Shown here: positions 16,947 to 26,601 of the stretch, piece by piece | Layout of the letters: every line of letters starts with the position of its first letter | Numbering within the stretch: the stretch's first letter is position 1 | From: Arenibacter latericius DSM 15913 | GTDB lineage: Bacteria; Bacteroidota; Bacteroidia; Flavobacteriales; Flavobacteriaceae | Assembly (NCBI RefSeq): GCF_000424985.1 | Contig: NZ_AUKX01000008.1 | Span: 1 to 64,000 of the forward strand | Direction: 5' to 3' | DNA: 64,000 nucleotides | Program-made: the position numbers and the translations under genes | Notes under the pieces: model-generated | What the model saw: the letters and a program-made list of their open reading frames with translations, nothing else | Databases searched by the model: none | What the model was told of the DNA's origin: nothing

Positions 16947-18272
16947 TTATATATACTGATTGATAATGTTCTCAAACAATTCTTGCTTTCCACTTACTAA
17001 TGGTAATTCCCCATTCTCTTGGGCAATTTGGTACAAGTCGGTAAGGCTAAGTTTCCCATCTTCAAAATCCTTGCCTTTGCCAGCATCAAAAGAACTATAA
17101 CGCTCGTTGCGCATTTTTTCATAAGCAGAGGATGATATAATTTTATCTGCCGTTATTAAGGCCCTTGCAAAAGTGTCTGCACCTCCAATATGTGCATGGA
17201 AAACATCATCTAAATCCGTGGAGTTTCTTCTTATCTTGGCATCAAAATTTACTCCACCACCTTGTAGTCCGCCTGCCTTTAAAAACACTAGCATGGCCTC
17301 TGTAGTTTCTTGAATATTATTAGGAAACTGATCTGTATCCCATCCATTTTGATAATCTCCCCTGTTAGCATCAATACTCCCTAACATCCCTGCCTTGGCA
17401 GCTACTGCCAACTCGTGCTGAAAAGTATGTTGGGCCAAGGTAGCGTGATTAACCTCAATATTAATTTTAAAATCTTTCTCTAATCCATATTCCCGCAAGA
17501 ACCCTATAGCGGTAGCAGTATCAAAATCGTATTGGTGCTTAGTGGGCTCCATGGGTTTGGGCTCTATAAAGAAAGTACCTTTAAATCCTTGGGAACGAGC
17601 ATAATCTCTAGCCATCCCTAAAAACTGAGCCATATGATCTAATTCTCTTCCCATATCTGTATTCAATAAGGACATATACCCTTCTCTTCCGCCCCAGAAA
17701 ACATAGTTCTCACCATCTAGGGCAATAGTGGCATCCAAGGCTAATTTTATCTGTCCGCCTGCTCTTGCTACCACATTAAATTCTGGATTAGTAGCAGCCC
17801 CATTCATATACCGAGGGTTAGAGAAACAATTAGCGGTTCCCCAAAGGAGTTTAATACCCGAAGCTGCTTTCTTTTCCTTAATATAATCGGTGATGGCGCT
17901 TAGTCGTTTTTCGGACTCTGCAAAAGTGGCCCCTTCCTGAATTAGGTCAAAATCGTGAAAACAGAAGTAGTCAAATCCCATTTTACTGATAAATTCAAAA
18001 GCAGCATCCGCTTTATCCTTAGCGGCCTGTAACGGATCTGTGGCTTGATCCCACTCAAAACTCTGCGTTCCGGGTCCAAAGGGATCACCCCCTTGTCCGC
18101 AGAAGGTATGCCAATAGGCAATAGCAAATTTAAAATGTTCGCGCATGGTTTTTCCAGCAACCACCTGCTCTGGATTATAGTATTTAAAGGCTAAAGGATT
18201 ATCAGACTCCTTACCTTCGTATTTAATTTCCCCAATACCTTTAAAATATTCTTTGTTTCCGATTAATGCCAT
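16947..18272 (-). CDS. xylA: Xylose isomerase
   Basis: This enzyme interconverts D-xylose and D-xylulose in the cytoplasm. The 441-residue protein carries family marks: HDFDL with the catalytic histidine near residue 105, the metal-binding [15 protein letters not shown] segment near 235-249, and [14 protein letters not shown]-like metal ligands after it. The length fits class II xylose isomerases. It starts 4 bp after xylB, clearly in one operon. Confidence 0.97.
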   Translation of the reverse strand: MALIGNKEYFKGIGEIKYEGKESDNPLAFKYYNPEQVVAGKTMREHFKFAIAYWHTFCGQGGDPFGPGTQSFEWDQATDPLQAAKDKADAAFEFISKMGFDYFCFHDFDLIQEGATFAESEKRLSAITDYIKEKKAASGIKLLWGTANCFSNPRYMNGAATNPEFNVVARAGGQIKLALDATIALDGENYVFWGGREGYMSLLNTDMGRELDHMAQFLGMARDYARSQGFKGTFFIEPKPMEPTKHQYDFDTATAIGFLREYGLEKDFKINIEVNHATLAQHTFQHELAVAAKAGMLGSIDANRGDYQNGWDTDQFPNNIQETTEAMLVFLKAGGLQGGGVNFDAKIRRNSTDLDDVFHAHIGGADTFARALITADKIISSSAYEKMRNERYSSFDAGKGKDFEDGKLSLTDLYQIAQENGELPLVSGKQELFENIINQYI

Positions 18273-18276
18273 TTTC

Positions 18277-19764
18277 TTATTTTTTGCTGTTAATAATTAA
18301 CTCCAATTCTTTTTTCCACTTCTCAAACGCCATTCTGTAACTAGATTTATCCCCACTTGGTTTAAATGTGTGTACGTGGTCATTATTAGTGATATAAGTG
18401 CTGAATTTCTCAAATCCACCCTCGTATATTCCAGCAGCACGTGCCGCTCCTATTGCACCAGTAGTATTGTAAATTTCAATTTCCTGATCTATTAAACTTG
18501 CCAAGGTGTTAGAAAATATTTCTGATCGAAATAAATTATCATTCCCCGCTCGCATGGTTTGAATACTAATTCCGTCAGATTTCAATATTTCCATCCCATA
18601 GGCAAAGGAAAACGCAATCCCCTCTAAGGCAGCCCTACAAACATGTCCTTTATGGTGATTATTTAGGTTTACATTCAGTAATCGCGATCCTACATCCATG
18701 TTGTTCAACATTCTTTCTGCACCATTACCAAAGGGAATTAAACAGACCCCATCCGATCCTACTGGAATTTCATTTGCTAGGGCATTCATTTCTTCATAGG
18801 AACCCACTCCCAAATTTTTCAATAGCCATCTGTATTGTATCCCAGCTCCATTAATATTTAATAATTTGCCAATCCTAGGAGTTTCTTTGCTGTAGTTAAC
18901 ATGGGCAAAATTATTTACGCGAGTACTTTCCTTACCGGAAAGACTATCCGTAACCGCATACGCAACAGCAGATGTTCCTCCTGTAGCCGCCACTTCCCCT
19001 GGATTAAATACATTGAGTGATAAAGCATTATTAGGCTGGTCTCCTGCCCTGTAGAAGATTGGGGTTCCTTGGGCCAGTCCACTTTCTTTGGCTCCCTGGG
19101 CATCTACCTTAGATTGCAGACTAAAAGTATCTACTATGTTCGGAATAAAAGACTCTGGAAGACCATAATGCTCTAACACCAAGCTAGCCACTGAATCTTC
19201 TTTAAAATCCCATAGGATTCCCTCAGACAGGCCAGAAATAGTAGTATTCATTACATTGGAAAAGCAATATGCAATATAATCTCCAGGAAGCATTAGCTTG
19301 TAAGCCTTACTATATATTTCAGCTTCGTTTTCCTTTACCCATTTTAGCTTAGAAGCCGTGAAGTTTGCTGGGGAGTTTAGCAAGTGTAACTTACATTTTT
19401 CTTCCCCAATAGCGGCATACGCTTCTCTACCAATTTCCACTGCCCTACTATCGCACCAAATAATAGCGTTGCGAACAGGATTCCCCTCTTTATCCAACAA
19501 TACCAAGCCATGCATTTGATAAGCAATACCAATCCCCTTAATCTGATCTTGGTGAATGTTATACTTTTCTTTTATATTCTGTATTCCCTTACATACATAC
19601 CTCCACCAATCTTTTGGATTTTGCTCTGCCCATCCGTTTTTTAAGGCAATCATATCCATTTCAGACTCTGGCTCCTGCACTACTCCAACAAGTTTTCCAT
19701 TTGCTATTTCAACCAAGGCTACTTTTATGGAAGAACTCCCAATATCCAATCCCAAATAATACAT
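18277..19764 (-). CDS. xylB: Xylulokinase
   Basis: This FGGY-family kinase phosphorylates D-xylulose to xylulose 5-phosphate for the pentose phosphate pathway. The 495-residue protein starts with the ATP-binding [19 protein letters not shown]. The conserved catalytic Asp lies in [10 protein letters not shown] (near residue 243), and [11 protein letters not shown] belongs to the C-terminal ATPase domain. It is the first gene of the xylB-xylA unit. A TATATTTG -7 element lies 59 bp upstream of the start, and a LacI-type palindrome further upstream. Confidence 0.96.
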   Translation of the reverse strand: MYYLGLDIGSSSIKVALVEIANGKLVGVVQEPESEMDMIALKNGWAEQNPKDWWRYVCKGIQNIKEKYNIHQDQIKGIGIAYQMHGLVLLDKEGNPVRNAIIWCDSRAVEIGREAYAAIGEEKCKLHLLNSPANFTASKLKWVKENEAEIYSKAYKLMLPGDYIAYCFSNVMNTTISGLSEGILWDFKEDSVASLVLEHYGLPESFIPNIVDTFSLQSKVDAQGAKESGLAQGTPIFYRAGDQPNNALSLNVFNPGEVAATGGTSAVAYAVTDSLSGKESTRVNNFAHVNYSKETPRIGKLLNINGAGIQYRWLLKNLGVGSYEEMNALANEIPVGSDGVCLIPFGNGAERMLNNMDVGSRLLNVNLNNHHKGHVCRAALEGIAFSFAYGMEILKSDGISIQTMRAGNDNLFRSEIFSNTLASLIDQEIEIYNTTGAIGAARAAGIYEGGFEKFSTYITNNDHVHTFKPSGDKSSYRMAFEKWKKELELIINSKK

Positions 19765-19822
19765 AACTCACTTCATTATGAGGGACAAAGTCCCAATTTG
19801 ATAAGACCATAGAGGCCTCTCT

Positions 19823-19830
19823 CAAATATA
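19823..19830 (-). promoter_or_regulatory. xylB promoter -7 element
   Basis: On the minus strand this reads TATATTTG, fitting TAnnTTTG. It predicts a transcript start near 19818 and a leader of about 54 bases before the xylB ATG at 19764. Confidence 0.5.
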
Positions 19831-19974
19831 TTAAAATCTAGGGCAATGAATACTATGTATGGGAATGTGAATAAGGCACACAGAATTAAACTGCATACAA
19901 AAACTAACGAGAATTAACCGCAACATACTGTAAATCAAATATATAAAGTTGAATTCGATTAAGATTGAAAGTCT

Positions 19975-19988
19975 CGAAAACGGTTTCG
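19975..19988. promoter_or_regulatory. Candidate LacI-type operator upstream of xylB
   Basis: CGAAAACGGTTTCG matches its own reverse complement at 12 of 14 positions and has the central CG typical of LacI-family operators. It lies about 210 bp upstream of xylB, far for simple repression, so activation, looping or chance must be considered. Confidence 0.45.
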
Positions 19989-20046
19989 TAGAATATTAGA
20001 ACAGAGCGCCTTTACTTTAATTCAAGAGGACAAAACTGCTCTACAA

Positions 20047-20628
20047 TTACTCTTTCTTATTGATCAGGCCTTTGGTGAATTCGTTCAGCGTTTCTACTTT
20101 TTCCTCAAAATCGCCTTTAATCGTTTTTCGGAATTCGCTAAGATTTTTCACTAAGTCATCTATATTTTCTGGGAGTACATCCTCAAAAAACTGTCGTAAG
20201 CGCTTAGCGGTTGTAGGAGATTTTCCATTAGTAGAAATAGCTACTTTCACATTTCCTTTGGTAACAATACTCCCCATATAAAAATCACAATAAGGAGGAT
20301 TATCCGCAACATTCACCAAAATTTTTCGCGCTCTACAGTCATGATAAATCTGTTGATTAACCTCGGTATTATCAGTAGCTGCAATCACCATATGGCGCCC
20401 TTCCAAGTAACTACTATGGTAAGAATCCTTGGTTATTTTAACCTGGTGCTCCTTGGCAAGTGCTAAGGTATCATCCAAAAATTGGTTTGCAAGCATTTCT
20501 ACCGTTGCTTTGGGGCTCGACTTCAGCAAAAAGGTCAGTTTTTCTAACCCTACATTTCCTCCACCAACTATAAGAATATTTAATTGGCTTACTTTTAAAA
20601 AAATAGGGTATAATTCGTTCCTTTCCAT
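20047..20628 (-). CDS. Precorrin-2 dehydrogenase / sirohydrochlorin ferrochelatase-type protein
   Basis: The 193-residue product matches the N-terminal half of CysG and yeast Met8p: an NAD-binding fold with LNILIVGGGNVGLEK (about residues 16-30), ATDNTEVNQ, and the family segment NPPYCDFYMGSIV. It would oxidise precorrin-2 to sirohydrochlorin and perhaps insert iron, giving sirohaem for sulfite or nitrite reductase. The methyltransferase half is absent, as is usual for stand-alone forms. No sulfate-assimilation genes are in the window, so its pathway context lies elsewhere. Confidence 0.88.
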   Translation of the reverse strand: MERNELYPIFLKVSQLNILIVGGGNVGLEKLTFLLKSSPKATVEMLANQFLDDTLALAKEHQVKITKDSYHSSYLEGRHMVIAATDNTEVNQQIYHDCRARKILVNVADNPPYCDFYMGSIVTKGNVKVAISTNGKSPTTAKRLRQFFEDVLPENIDDLVKNLSEFRKTIKGDFEEKVETLNEFTKGLINKKE

Positions 20629-20720
20629 GGCACTGCTTTAAGTTAAAATAAAGATGTTTTATTTAAAATTATAAATGGGATGGCAATTTCACTTCCCTTG
20701 AATCGCATTAGCAGATAACT

Positions 20721-21248
20721 TTATAAACGCAAAGCAACTCCTATACTTAAATTGGCGACTCCAAAGCCTAACTCAGCATAGGCTCCAAAATTATCTGTAA
20801 AATACCATCTCCCTCCAATAAATGCACTTATTCCTAATTCGTTTCCATAGGTACCAGCTGCATAATACGTATTATCATAGGACAACATATTATAGGAAAG
20901 CATAGCACCTCCATAAACATCCAAATCGTCTATTTCCAAACCATTATAATGATAGGCACCCCTTACTCCTAAAATAGTATAGTTCCATTTATCATTATTA
21001 TCAAATTTATATGATTTGTGACCTAGATAACCTCCCAAGCTAACCACACCAGGTCCCGGAACATCCCACATCCCATATTCGTAACTAGCACTTATAGACG
21101 GTCTTTGGCTAAGGGATTCTACCGTATTATAACTACCGCCTAATCCAAAGCCTACATTAATTACACTGGTTCCTTGCTTAAACTCTTGCCCATTAGCAAA
21201 TGAAGTGATAAATAAGGCTATAACAACATAAACAAATGATTTCTTCAT
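20721..21248 (-). CDS. Small outer-membrane beta-barrel protein
   Basis: The 175-residue protein has a signal peptide ending at ITSFANGQ (about residue 21). It then has an alternating beta pattern with glycine and aromatic residues and ends in a hydrophobic strand (SIGVALRL), typical of 8-stranded OmpA/OmpX-like barrels of Bacteroidota. It has no OmpA peptidoglycan-binding domain. Ligand and role are unknown. A possible TATCTTCG -7 element lies upstream at 21295-21302. Confidence 0.75.
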   Translation of the reverse strand: MKKSFVYVVIALFITSFANGQEFKQGTSVINVGFGLGGSYNTVESLSQRPSISASYEYGMWDVPGPGVVSLGGYLGHKSYKFDNNDKWNYTILGVRGAYHYNGLEIDDLDVYGGAMLSYNMLSYDNTYYAAGTYGNELGISAFIGGRWYFTDNFGAYAELGFGVANLSIGVALRL

Positions 21249-21294
21249 TATTCTCTTATAAGGTTAATATCTAGTATACACTAGAAATTTGAAG

Positions 21295-21302
21295 CGAAGA
21301 TA
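21295..21302 (-). promoter_or_regulatory. Possible -7 element of the small beta-barrel gene
   Basis: The minus strand reads TATCTTCG, one base from TAnnTTTG, 47 bp before the ATG. No clear -33 element is seen. Confidence 0.3.
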
Positions 21303-21456
21303 ATGAATAATTAGGTCGATGATATTCTATTCTCTTGTCATTTCAGCACCTAAGTTTTACTTAGAGGGTTTAAAACAAACTATAGGATACGGCCCGTTTC
21401 TTTAGTAGTTGGCAGTCCAAAATTATTCTATGTTTAAGGAGTAGCACCAAAGAAAA

Positions 21457-21498
21457 AACGGCAGTTTCACAAACACTTTTATTTGTGAAACTGCCGTT
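21457..21498 (-). terminator. Terminator of the pro operon
   Basis: A perfect 17-bp stem, aacggcagtttcacaaa with its complement at 21482-21498, has an 8-base loop. On the minus strand it is followed by a run of Ts. It lies 28 bp downstream of proA. Confidence 0.9.
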
Positions 21499-21526
21499 AT
21501 AATTAGACATGAGAATTATAAGATTC

Positions 21527-22726
21527 TTACTCCCTTATCTGTCCATTTCCGTATACATAGTACTTATTGGTTACTAATTGCTCTAAGCCCAATGGTCCTC
21601 TATGATGTAATTTATCAGTACTAATTGCTAGCTCTGCACCTACACCCATTTGTCCACCATCGGTAAACCTTGTGGATGCGTTGTGATATACTGCAGCACT
21701 ATCCACTTGATCCATAAATGAACCAGCTAAATCTTCATCTTGAGTCATGATAGTTGCCGAGTGTCCTCCAGAATATTTATTGATGCGATCAATTGCCTTG
21801 TCTAAATCTTCTACTGGAGATACAACACATTTCATTGCCAAAAATTCTTCGTACCAAGTAGACTCATCCTTAACCTGTTCATTGTCTTTAAGTACTTTAG
21901 CAGCCTCACTATCGACCAAGACAGAAACTCCTTGAGAAGAAAGCACCTCATTTAACTCCTTCATCTTATTAGGATAGTCCTCTATATTAGAATTGATTAA
22001 AATTTTATCCAATGCATTACATGCCGAAATTTTATCGGTCTTAGCATTTAGGATTACCTTTAAACTTTCTGCCCAATCTGCTGTTTTATCTACATACAAG
22101 AAATTATTCCCACGACCACTTACCAAGACTGCACATTTAGCGTGTTCTTTAACAAAGGCGATTAAACGTTCACCGCCACGGGGAACAATCAAGTCTAACT
22201 TCTCGGTAGGATTTCTTAAGAACTCTTGAGTTTCTTCTCGGTTCATATGGAGCAACTTAATCCAGTCGGTATCTAGTCCGTTTTCTTTTAACGCTTGATG
22301 CCAACATGCTTCTAAAGCTATATTACTGTTAATAGCTTCTTTACCACCTTTCAATAATATTTTATTATTGGCTTTAAACGCTAATACAGCTGCTTCTATG
22401 GTAACGTCTGGTCTAGACTCATAAATAATCATAATGGTACCAAAAGGCGCTGTTTTATTTTGGATCTTAAGTCCATTTTCTAAGTTGCGCTCCGATTTTA
22501 TCTTCCCTACAGGATCCTCCTGATTAAGAATTTCCTCTATGGCCCCAATCATTCCATCTACCTTCTTTTCATCAACAATGAGTCGATCATACATCGCTCT
22601 ATCAGATTTATCAAATAGATCGAGGTCTTTTTTATTTGCAGCTATAATTTCCTGTTTATTGCGGTCTAGAATCTGCATCATGGACTGCAATACCTTGTTC
22701 TTTATATCTGTATTTAATAACTTCAT
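21527..22726 (-). CDS. proA: Gamma-glutamyl phosphate reductase
   Basis: This NADPH-dependent enzyme reduces gamma-glutamyl phosphate to glutamate 5-semialdehyde in proline synthesis. The 399-residue protein of the aldehyde dehydrogenase fold shows the signature segments TAPFGTIMIIYESRPDVT (about 92-109) and the catalytic cysteine region KISACNALDKILIN (near 232-245). The C-terminal part with RFTDGGQMGVGAELAIST is also typical of ProA. It is the last gene of proC-proB-proA, with a strong terminator after it. Confidence 0.96.
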   Translation of the reverse strand: MKLLNTDIKNKVLQSMMQILDRNKQEIIAANKKDLDLFDKSDRAMYDRLIVDEKKVDGMIGAIEEILNQEDPVGKIKSERNLENGLKIQNKTAPFGTIMIIYESRPDVTIEAAVLAFKANNKILLKGGKEAINSNIALEACWHQALKENGLDTDWIKLLHMNREETQEFLRNPTEKLDLIVPRGGERLIAFVKEHAKCAVLVSGRGNNFLYVDKTADWAESLKVILNAKTDKISACNALDKILINSNIEDYPNKMKELNEVLSSQGVSVLVDSEAAKVLKDNEQVKDESTWYEEFLAMKCVVSPVEDLDKAIDRINKYSGGHSATIMTQDEDLAGSFMDQVDSAAVYHNASTRFTDGGQMGVGAELAISTDKLHHRGPLGLEQLVTNKYYVYGNGQIRE

Positions 22727-22766
22727 ATTATAATTTTATCTTCTATTCTGTTTTATATCTTATTAC

Positions 22767-23537
22767 TTATACGGTAACCTTAGTACCAACACTTTTTCCT
22801 TCTACAATATCCAGAATCACTCGTTTATTTTTCCCGTTTGCTATAAAGGTCGGAATATTTTTTGAAGCGGTCTGCTTTGCGATATTTATTTTAGATCCCA
22901 TACCACCTCTACCTTCAGCTTCACCTTTAGCGATGGTCTTCACGTACTTTTCTACATTCTCATCGACGCTCACATTTTTTATAACCTCAGTTCCTTTTTC
23001 ATCGGGATGACCTGTGTAAAGTCCGTCTGTATCTGTTAAGATAATCAGTTTATCGGCATTAATAAGCTCGGCTACAAGACTTGCCAACTCATCGTTATCC
23101 GAGAACATAGATTTAGTAAGCGACACCGCATCGTCCTCATTTGCAATAGGCACCACTCCTTCAGACATTAATCCTTCATAGCAATTTACCATATTATCCC
23201 TATGGTTTCCTGGATTAAAATCTCGTTTAGTTGCCAATACTTGTGCACATTTCATTCCATAATCTTGAAAAATATTATAATAATGACGCATCATTCTTGG
23301 CTGACCTATAGCGGAATAGACCTGACGCCGGGTTACCTTATCGGTTATCTGGCTATCTCCCATTACTTCCATTCCCGCTATTACGGAGCCAGAGGATACC
23401 AAAACGGTCATAATATCACGCTCGTACAATTCTGCAATCTGTTGTACCAAATGATCAAGGACAGGCTTTACTATCCTATTGTCCTTATTGGTCATCACAT
23501 TGGTACCTACTTTTATAACTACTCTTTCTTTATACAT
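22767..23537 (-). CDS. proB: Glutamate 5-kinase
   Basis: ProB phosphorylates glutamate to gamma-glutamyl phosphate, the first step to proline. The 256-residue amino-acid-kinase fold starts with RVVIKVGTNVMTNKDNR. It keeps SSGSVIAGMEVM, FSDNDELASLVAELINAD and the EGRGGMGSKINIAKQ phosphate-binding segment. The C-terminal PUA domain found in many ProB proteins is absent, a known short form. It lies 3 bp after proC and 40 bp before proA. Confidence 0.95.
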   Translation of the reverse strand: MYKERVVIKVGTNVMTNKDNRIVKPVLDHLVQQIAELYERDIMTVLVSSGSVIAGMEVMGDSQITDKVTRRQVYSAIGQPRMMRHYYNIFQDYGMKCAQVLATKRDFNPGNHRDNMVNCYEGLMSEGVVPIANEDDAVSLTKSMFSDNDELASLVAELINADKLIILTDTDGLYTGHPDEKGTEVIKNVSVDENVEKYVKTIAKGEAEGRGGMGSKINIAKQTASKNIPTFIANGKNKRVILDIVEGKSVGTKVTV

Positions 23538-23540
23538 ATC

Positions 23541-24344
23541 TTATTTTTCTTTACCTAATTCAACCGCTCTATTAAAGGCTGAGTAGGCTGCTTCTTTTAT
23601 AAGTTCTTTTACATTATTATCTTCCATAGAATCCAAAGCTGCCCTTGTGGTTCCTCCCTTAGAGGCTACTCTATCCATCCAAGAATTAGGAGATAGATCG
23701 GACTGGTTAAAAAGATCTACAGCTCCTTCAAAGGTTTTACTCACTAAAACCTTACTATCATTAGTGGAGAAGCCCATTTTTAAAGCTGCTTCCATCATAC
23801 TCTGCATAAAGTAAAATACATATGCCGGACCGCTACCTGAAATTCCTGTAGAGGCGTCTATAAATTTTTCGGTACTTACATAAATAGATCTCCCGGTAGT
23901 ATCTAATAAACTTTCAATAGTCAATAACTCTATTCTAGATACCTCCTTGGATGCGGTAAAAGACGTTACCCCCTTACCGATTTGTGCTGGCAGGTTAGGC
24001 ATCGCCCTAACTACCTTATGAATCCCCAAGGCCTCTTGCATGGTACCTATGGTAACACCTGCCATAATGGAGATTATAATTTGATCTTCACTTAAAAATT
24101 CTTTTATGTTTTTAAAAAGATCTTCGCAATGATATGGTTTTACAGCAACAAAAATTAAATCTGCTTTAGGAAGCGCCTCTTCCAATTTGTCGTAAACCTC
24201 AAAATGTGAAACCTTTTTTAGGGAGGTGGTTTTTTCCGGGGAATTGTCGAAGATCATTAACTTCTTCTTTAATAGATTTGATTTCGACATAGACTCCGCA
24301 TAGGTTAGTCCCATGTTACCTGCTCCAATTACTAATACTCTCAT
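23541..24344 (-). CDS. proC: Pyrroline-5-carboxylate reductase
   Basis: This enzyme carries out the last step of proline synthesis, reducing pyrroline-5-carboxylate with NAD(P)H. The 267-residue protein begins with the Rossmann motif MRVLVIGAGNMG. It contains ISGSGPAYVFYFM and VASKGGTTRAALDSM, the P5C reductase signature near residues 228-242. As first gene of the pro operon it makes the pathway complete in one transcript. No clear promoter was found upstream. Confidence 0.96.
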   Translation of the reverse strand: MRVLVIGAGNMGLTYAESMSKSNLLKKKLMIFDNSPEKTTSLKKVSHFEVYDKLEEALPKADLIFVAVKPYHCEDLFKNIKEFLSEDQIIISIMAGVTIGTMQEALGIHKVVRAMPNLPAQIGKGVTSFTASKEVSRIELLTIESLLDTTGRSIYVSTEKFIDASTGISGSGPAYVFYFMQSMMEAALKMGFSTNDSKVLVSKTFEGAVDLFNQSDLSPNSWMDRVASKGGTTRAALDSMEDNNVKELIKEAAYSAFNRAVELGKEK

Positions 24345-24812
24345 GTAAAATTTTTAGTTAATACTTAATTTACACTACCATAATGCTCAAAAACAATGCG
24401 AAACCCCGCTTTGCACTATAGAGTTTATCTGTTGCTATGGTATTATCATAGTTAAAACCTATATACACGGCGTATCGACTACTATAACTGGCATTGAGAA
24501 ACTAGATTAGCAAAAAAGATTTGTCAAAAGTCCGTGATAACGGTATTTATAGCCTGACATAATGTGAAATCGAAGCACTTTATACGCACATAAATACTTT
24601 TTGGCACTTGCCAGTTGTACGGATTTCAATATGCATCAAGCAATACAATCTTAAACTTAAAATAGGTGTACTAGTGTTTGAAGCAATTGTTCAATACTTT
24701 CATCTCCACCTTGTTTTACTAAAAGGATGCTTTAATCACTCTAAAGCCTAACTATCTATATTCCTATTAACAATATATCCAATATCAAGAAAAAAATCGA
24801 GGTTAAATCCTT
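24345..24812. other. Intergenic region, no feature recognised
   Basis: This 468-bp stretch separates the pro operon from the TRAP transporter genes. Both strands were read for coding remnants, tRNA-like folds and strong hairpins, and nothing convincing was found. It must contain the proC promoter, but no good TAnnTTTG match was seen. Confidence 0.5.
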
Positions 24813-26123
24813 TTATTCAATTAACCCAAATGCTCTTGGCAACCATAAGGATAGCTCGGGAAAATAAGTGAGTAGCATTAATACACCTACCATAGCCCCC
24901 AACAAAGGCAACAGCGGTTTAATTACTTTTGTAACTGGCACTTTCGCCACACCACTCCCCACAAATAACAACGTGCCCACTGGTGGAGTACAAATCCCTA
25001 TACAAAGATTTAGAACTATAATCATTCCGAATTGTACGGGATGTATCCCCAAGGCCATTACCACAGGTAAGAAAATAGGAGTGAAAATAAGTACTGCTGG
25101 AGTCATATCCATAAAAGTACCTACGACCAATAAGGTTATATTGATAAAAAGTAAAACCAATAAGGGGTTCTTAATTGATTCTAACAAAAACCCTGTAAAC
25201 AGTTGTGGAATAGATTCAAATGAAAACAACCAAGACATAGCCATAGATGTGGCAATAAGAAACATTACTATAGCAGTAGTCTTTGCACTTCGCAAAATAA
25301 TTGGCCTAAAATCGGAAATCTTTAATTCCTTGTTTATAAAACCAAGTAATATAGCGTATACTACGGCTATGGCCGCGGCTTCAGTGGCCGTAAAAACTCC
25401 TGCTACAATACCACCCACCACAATAACTAACAGGGTTAAACTTAATAAGGAATGTTTAAAATCTCGAAATAGCTTTTTAAAACTGACTCGTTTCTCCTTA
25501 GGCAGACCTTTTTTTAAGGCATAAACATAAACTACGCTCATGATAGCTAACCCCACCAATATACCCGGAATATAACCCGCAATGAATAAAGCCGCCACAG
25601 AAGCGGTACCACCACTAGCCAAAGCAAAAATGATTAACACATTACTAGGCGGAATCAATAGTCCGGTAGTAGAAGAGCTGATATTAATTGCTGCACTGAC
25701 CTCCCTAGGATAACCATCTTTTTCCATTTTATCTGTTAAGGTACTTCCTATAGCAGAGGCAGCTGCAATGGCAGACCCTGAAATTGCCCCAAATAACATA
25801 GCAGAAATAATATTTACGTAAGCCAACCCTCCAGGCAAACTTCCGATTAAGGACTTCGCAAATTCTATTAAGCGATTTGCAATACCTCCTCTGTTCATAA
25901 TTTCTCCCGCCAAAATAAAAAACGGAATAGCTAAAAGGGAAAAATTATCAATACCAATAGTCATTCTTTGACTTACTGTAGTAGTCGCAGGCAGGTAGGA
26001 AACATTAATCAATAAAGTAATAGTAGTAGAAATTCCTATGGCATAGGCCACGGGAACCCCATAGGCCAATAGGCCCAGAAAACTAACGAACAATACAAAA
26101 ATGCTTATGGTTTCAATGCTCAT
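24813..26123 (-). CDS. dctM: TRAP transporter large permease subunit
   Basis: The 436-residue integral membrane protein is almost entirely hydrophobic, with about 12 predicted helices. It has the DctM-family segments IPFFILAGEIMNRGGIANRL (about 66-85), ISGSAIAAASAIGS and GICTPPVGTLLFVGSGVAKV. It forms the ion-coupled channel of a tripartite TRAP system with the small permease and the binding protein. It overlaps dctQ by 11 bp. The uronate-catabolic neighbours suggest the cargo is a hexuronate; specificity cannot be read directly. Confidence 0.93.
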   Translation of the reverse strand: MSIETISIFVLFVSFLGLLAYGVPVAYAIGISTTITLLINVSYLPATTTVSQRMTIGIDNFSLLAIPFFILAGEIMNRGGIANRLIEFAKSLIGSLPGGLAYVNIISAMLFGAISGSAIAAASAIGSTLTDKMEKDGYPREVSAAINISSSTTGLLIPPSNVLIIFALASGGTASVAALFIAGYIPGILVGLAIMSVVYVYALKKGLPKEKRVSFKKLFRDFKHSLLSLTLLVIVVGGIVAGVFTATEAAAIAVVYAILLGFINKELKISDFRPIILRSAKTTAIVMFLIATSMAMSWLFSFESIPQLFTGFLLESIKNPLLVLLFINITLLVVGTFMDMTPAVLIFTPIFLPVVMALGIHPVQFGMIIVLNLCIGICTPPVGTLLFVGSGVAKVPVTKVIKPLLPLLGAMVGVLMLLTYFPELSLWLPRAFGLIE

Positions 26124-26601
26124 TGTTATTCGGGTTAAAGGTTATTTTTATATGATAAATAGAAAAGAATATAATTATGAGACCACAAAGAGGTACTATA
26201 GCATAGACATAGCCTAAGGGAATTAACAAAGCAGGTGACAACTGCCCTAATTTTAGGGTGATATACACCAAATTCCCACCGCCGATAACCATAACAATCA
26301 AAGCAAAAATTGCCATTACCGCTTGAATAACCCGATGTCTTTTATACTGCTTCTTGGGAGGGAGTTTTTCTAATAGAAAATCCATGGATAGATGCCCTTC
26401 TTTCTGACCATTTATATAGGCAGCACCAAGTACCGTTAACCAAATTAGGGAAAAACGTGCAAATTCTTCCGTAAAAGAACTAGATTGCCCAACTACATAT
26501 CTAGAAGTCACCTGCCACACCACATCTAATACCAACAAACTAAAGATGAGCACAAGCAATCCTTCAATAATTTTATTTAATGTATTATAAATGGTCTGCA
26601 T
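26113..26601 (-). CDS. dctQ: TRAP transporter small permease subunit
   Basis: The 162-residue protein has four hydrophobic helices (about 14-32, 51-66, 92-111 and 128-149). It also has the family mark SSSFTEEFARFSLIWLTVLG in the second helix region. It partners the large permease whose gene overlaps its 3' end; its own start touches the stop of the binding-protein gene. Confidence 0.92.
   Translation of the reverse strand: MQTIYNTLNKIIEGLLVLIFSLLVLDVVWQVTSRYVVGQSSSFTEEFARFSLIWLTVLGAAYINGQKEGHLSMDFLLEKLPPKKQYKRHRVIQAVMAIFALIVMVIGGGNLVYITLKLGQLSPALLIPLGYVYAIVPLCGLIIIFFSIYHIKITFNPNNNEH

Noticed and set aside
24345-24812. 468-bp gap searched for tRNA, small RNA or decayed genes
   Set aside because: No cloverleaf, no strong hairpin and no coding remnant was found on either strand.
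24868-25524. Long antisense frame (218 codons) inside dctM
   Set aside because: It lies opposite a clear TRAP permease gene, has a biased Ile/Lys/Thr/Asn composition and no domain; it is a shadow of the membrane-helix codons.
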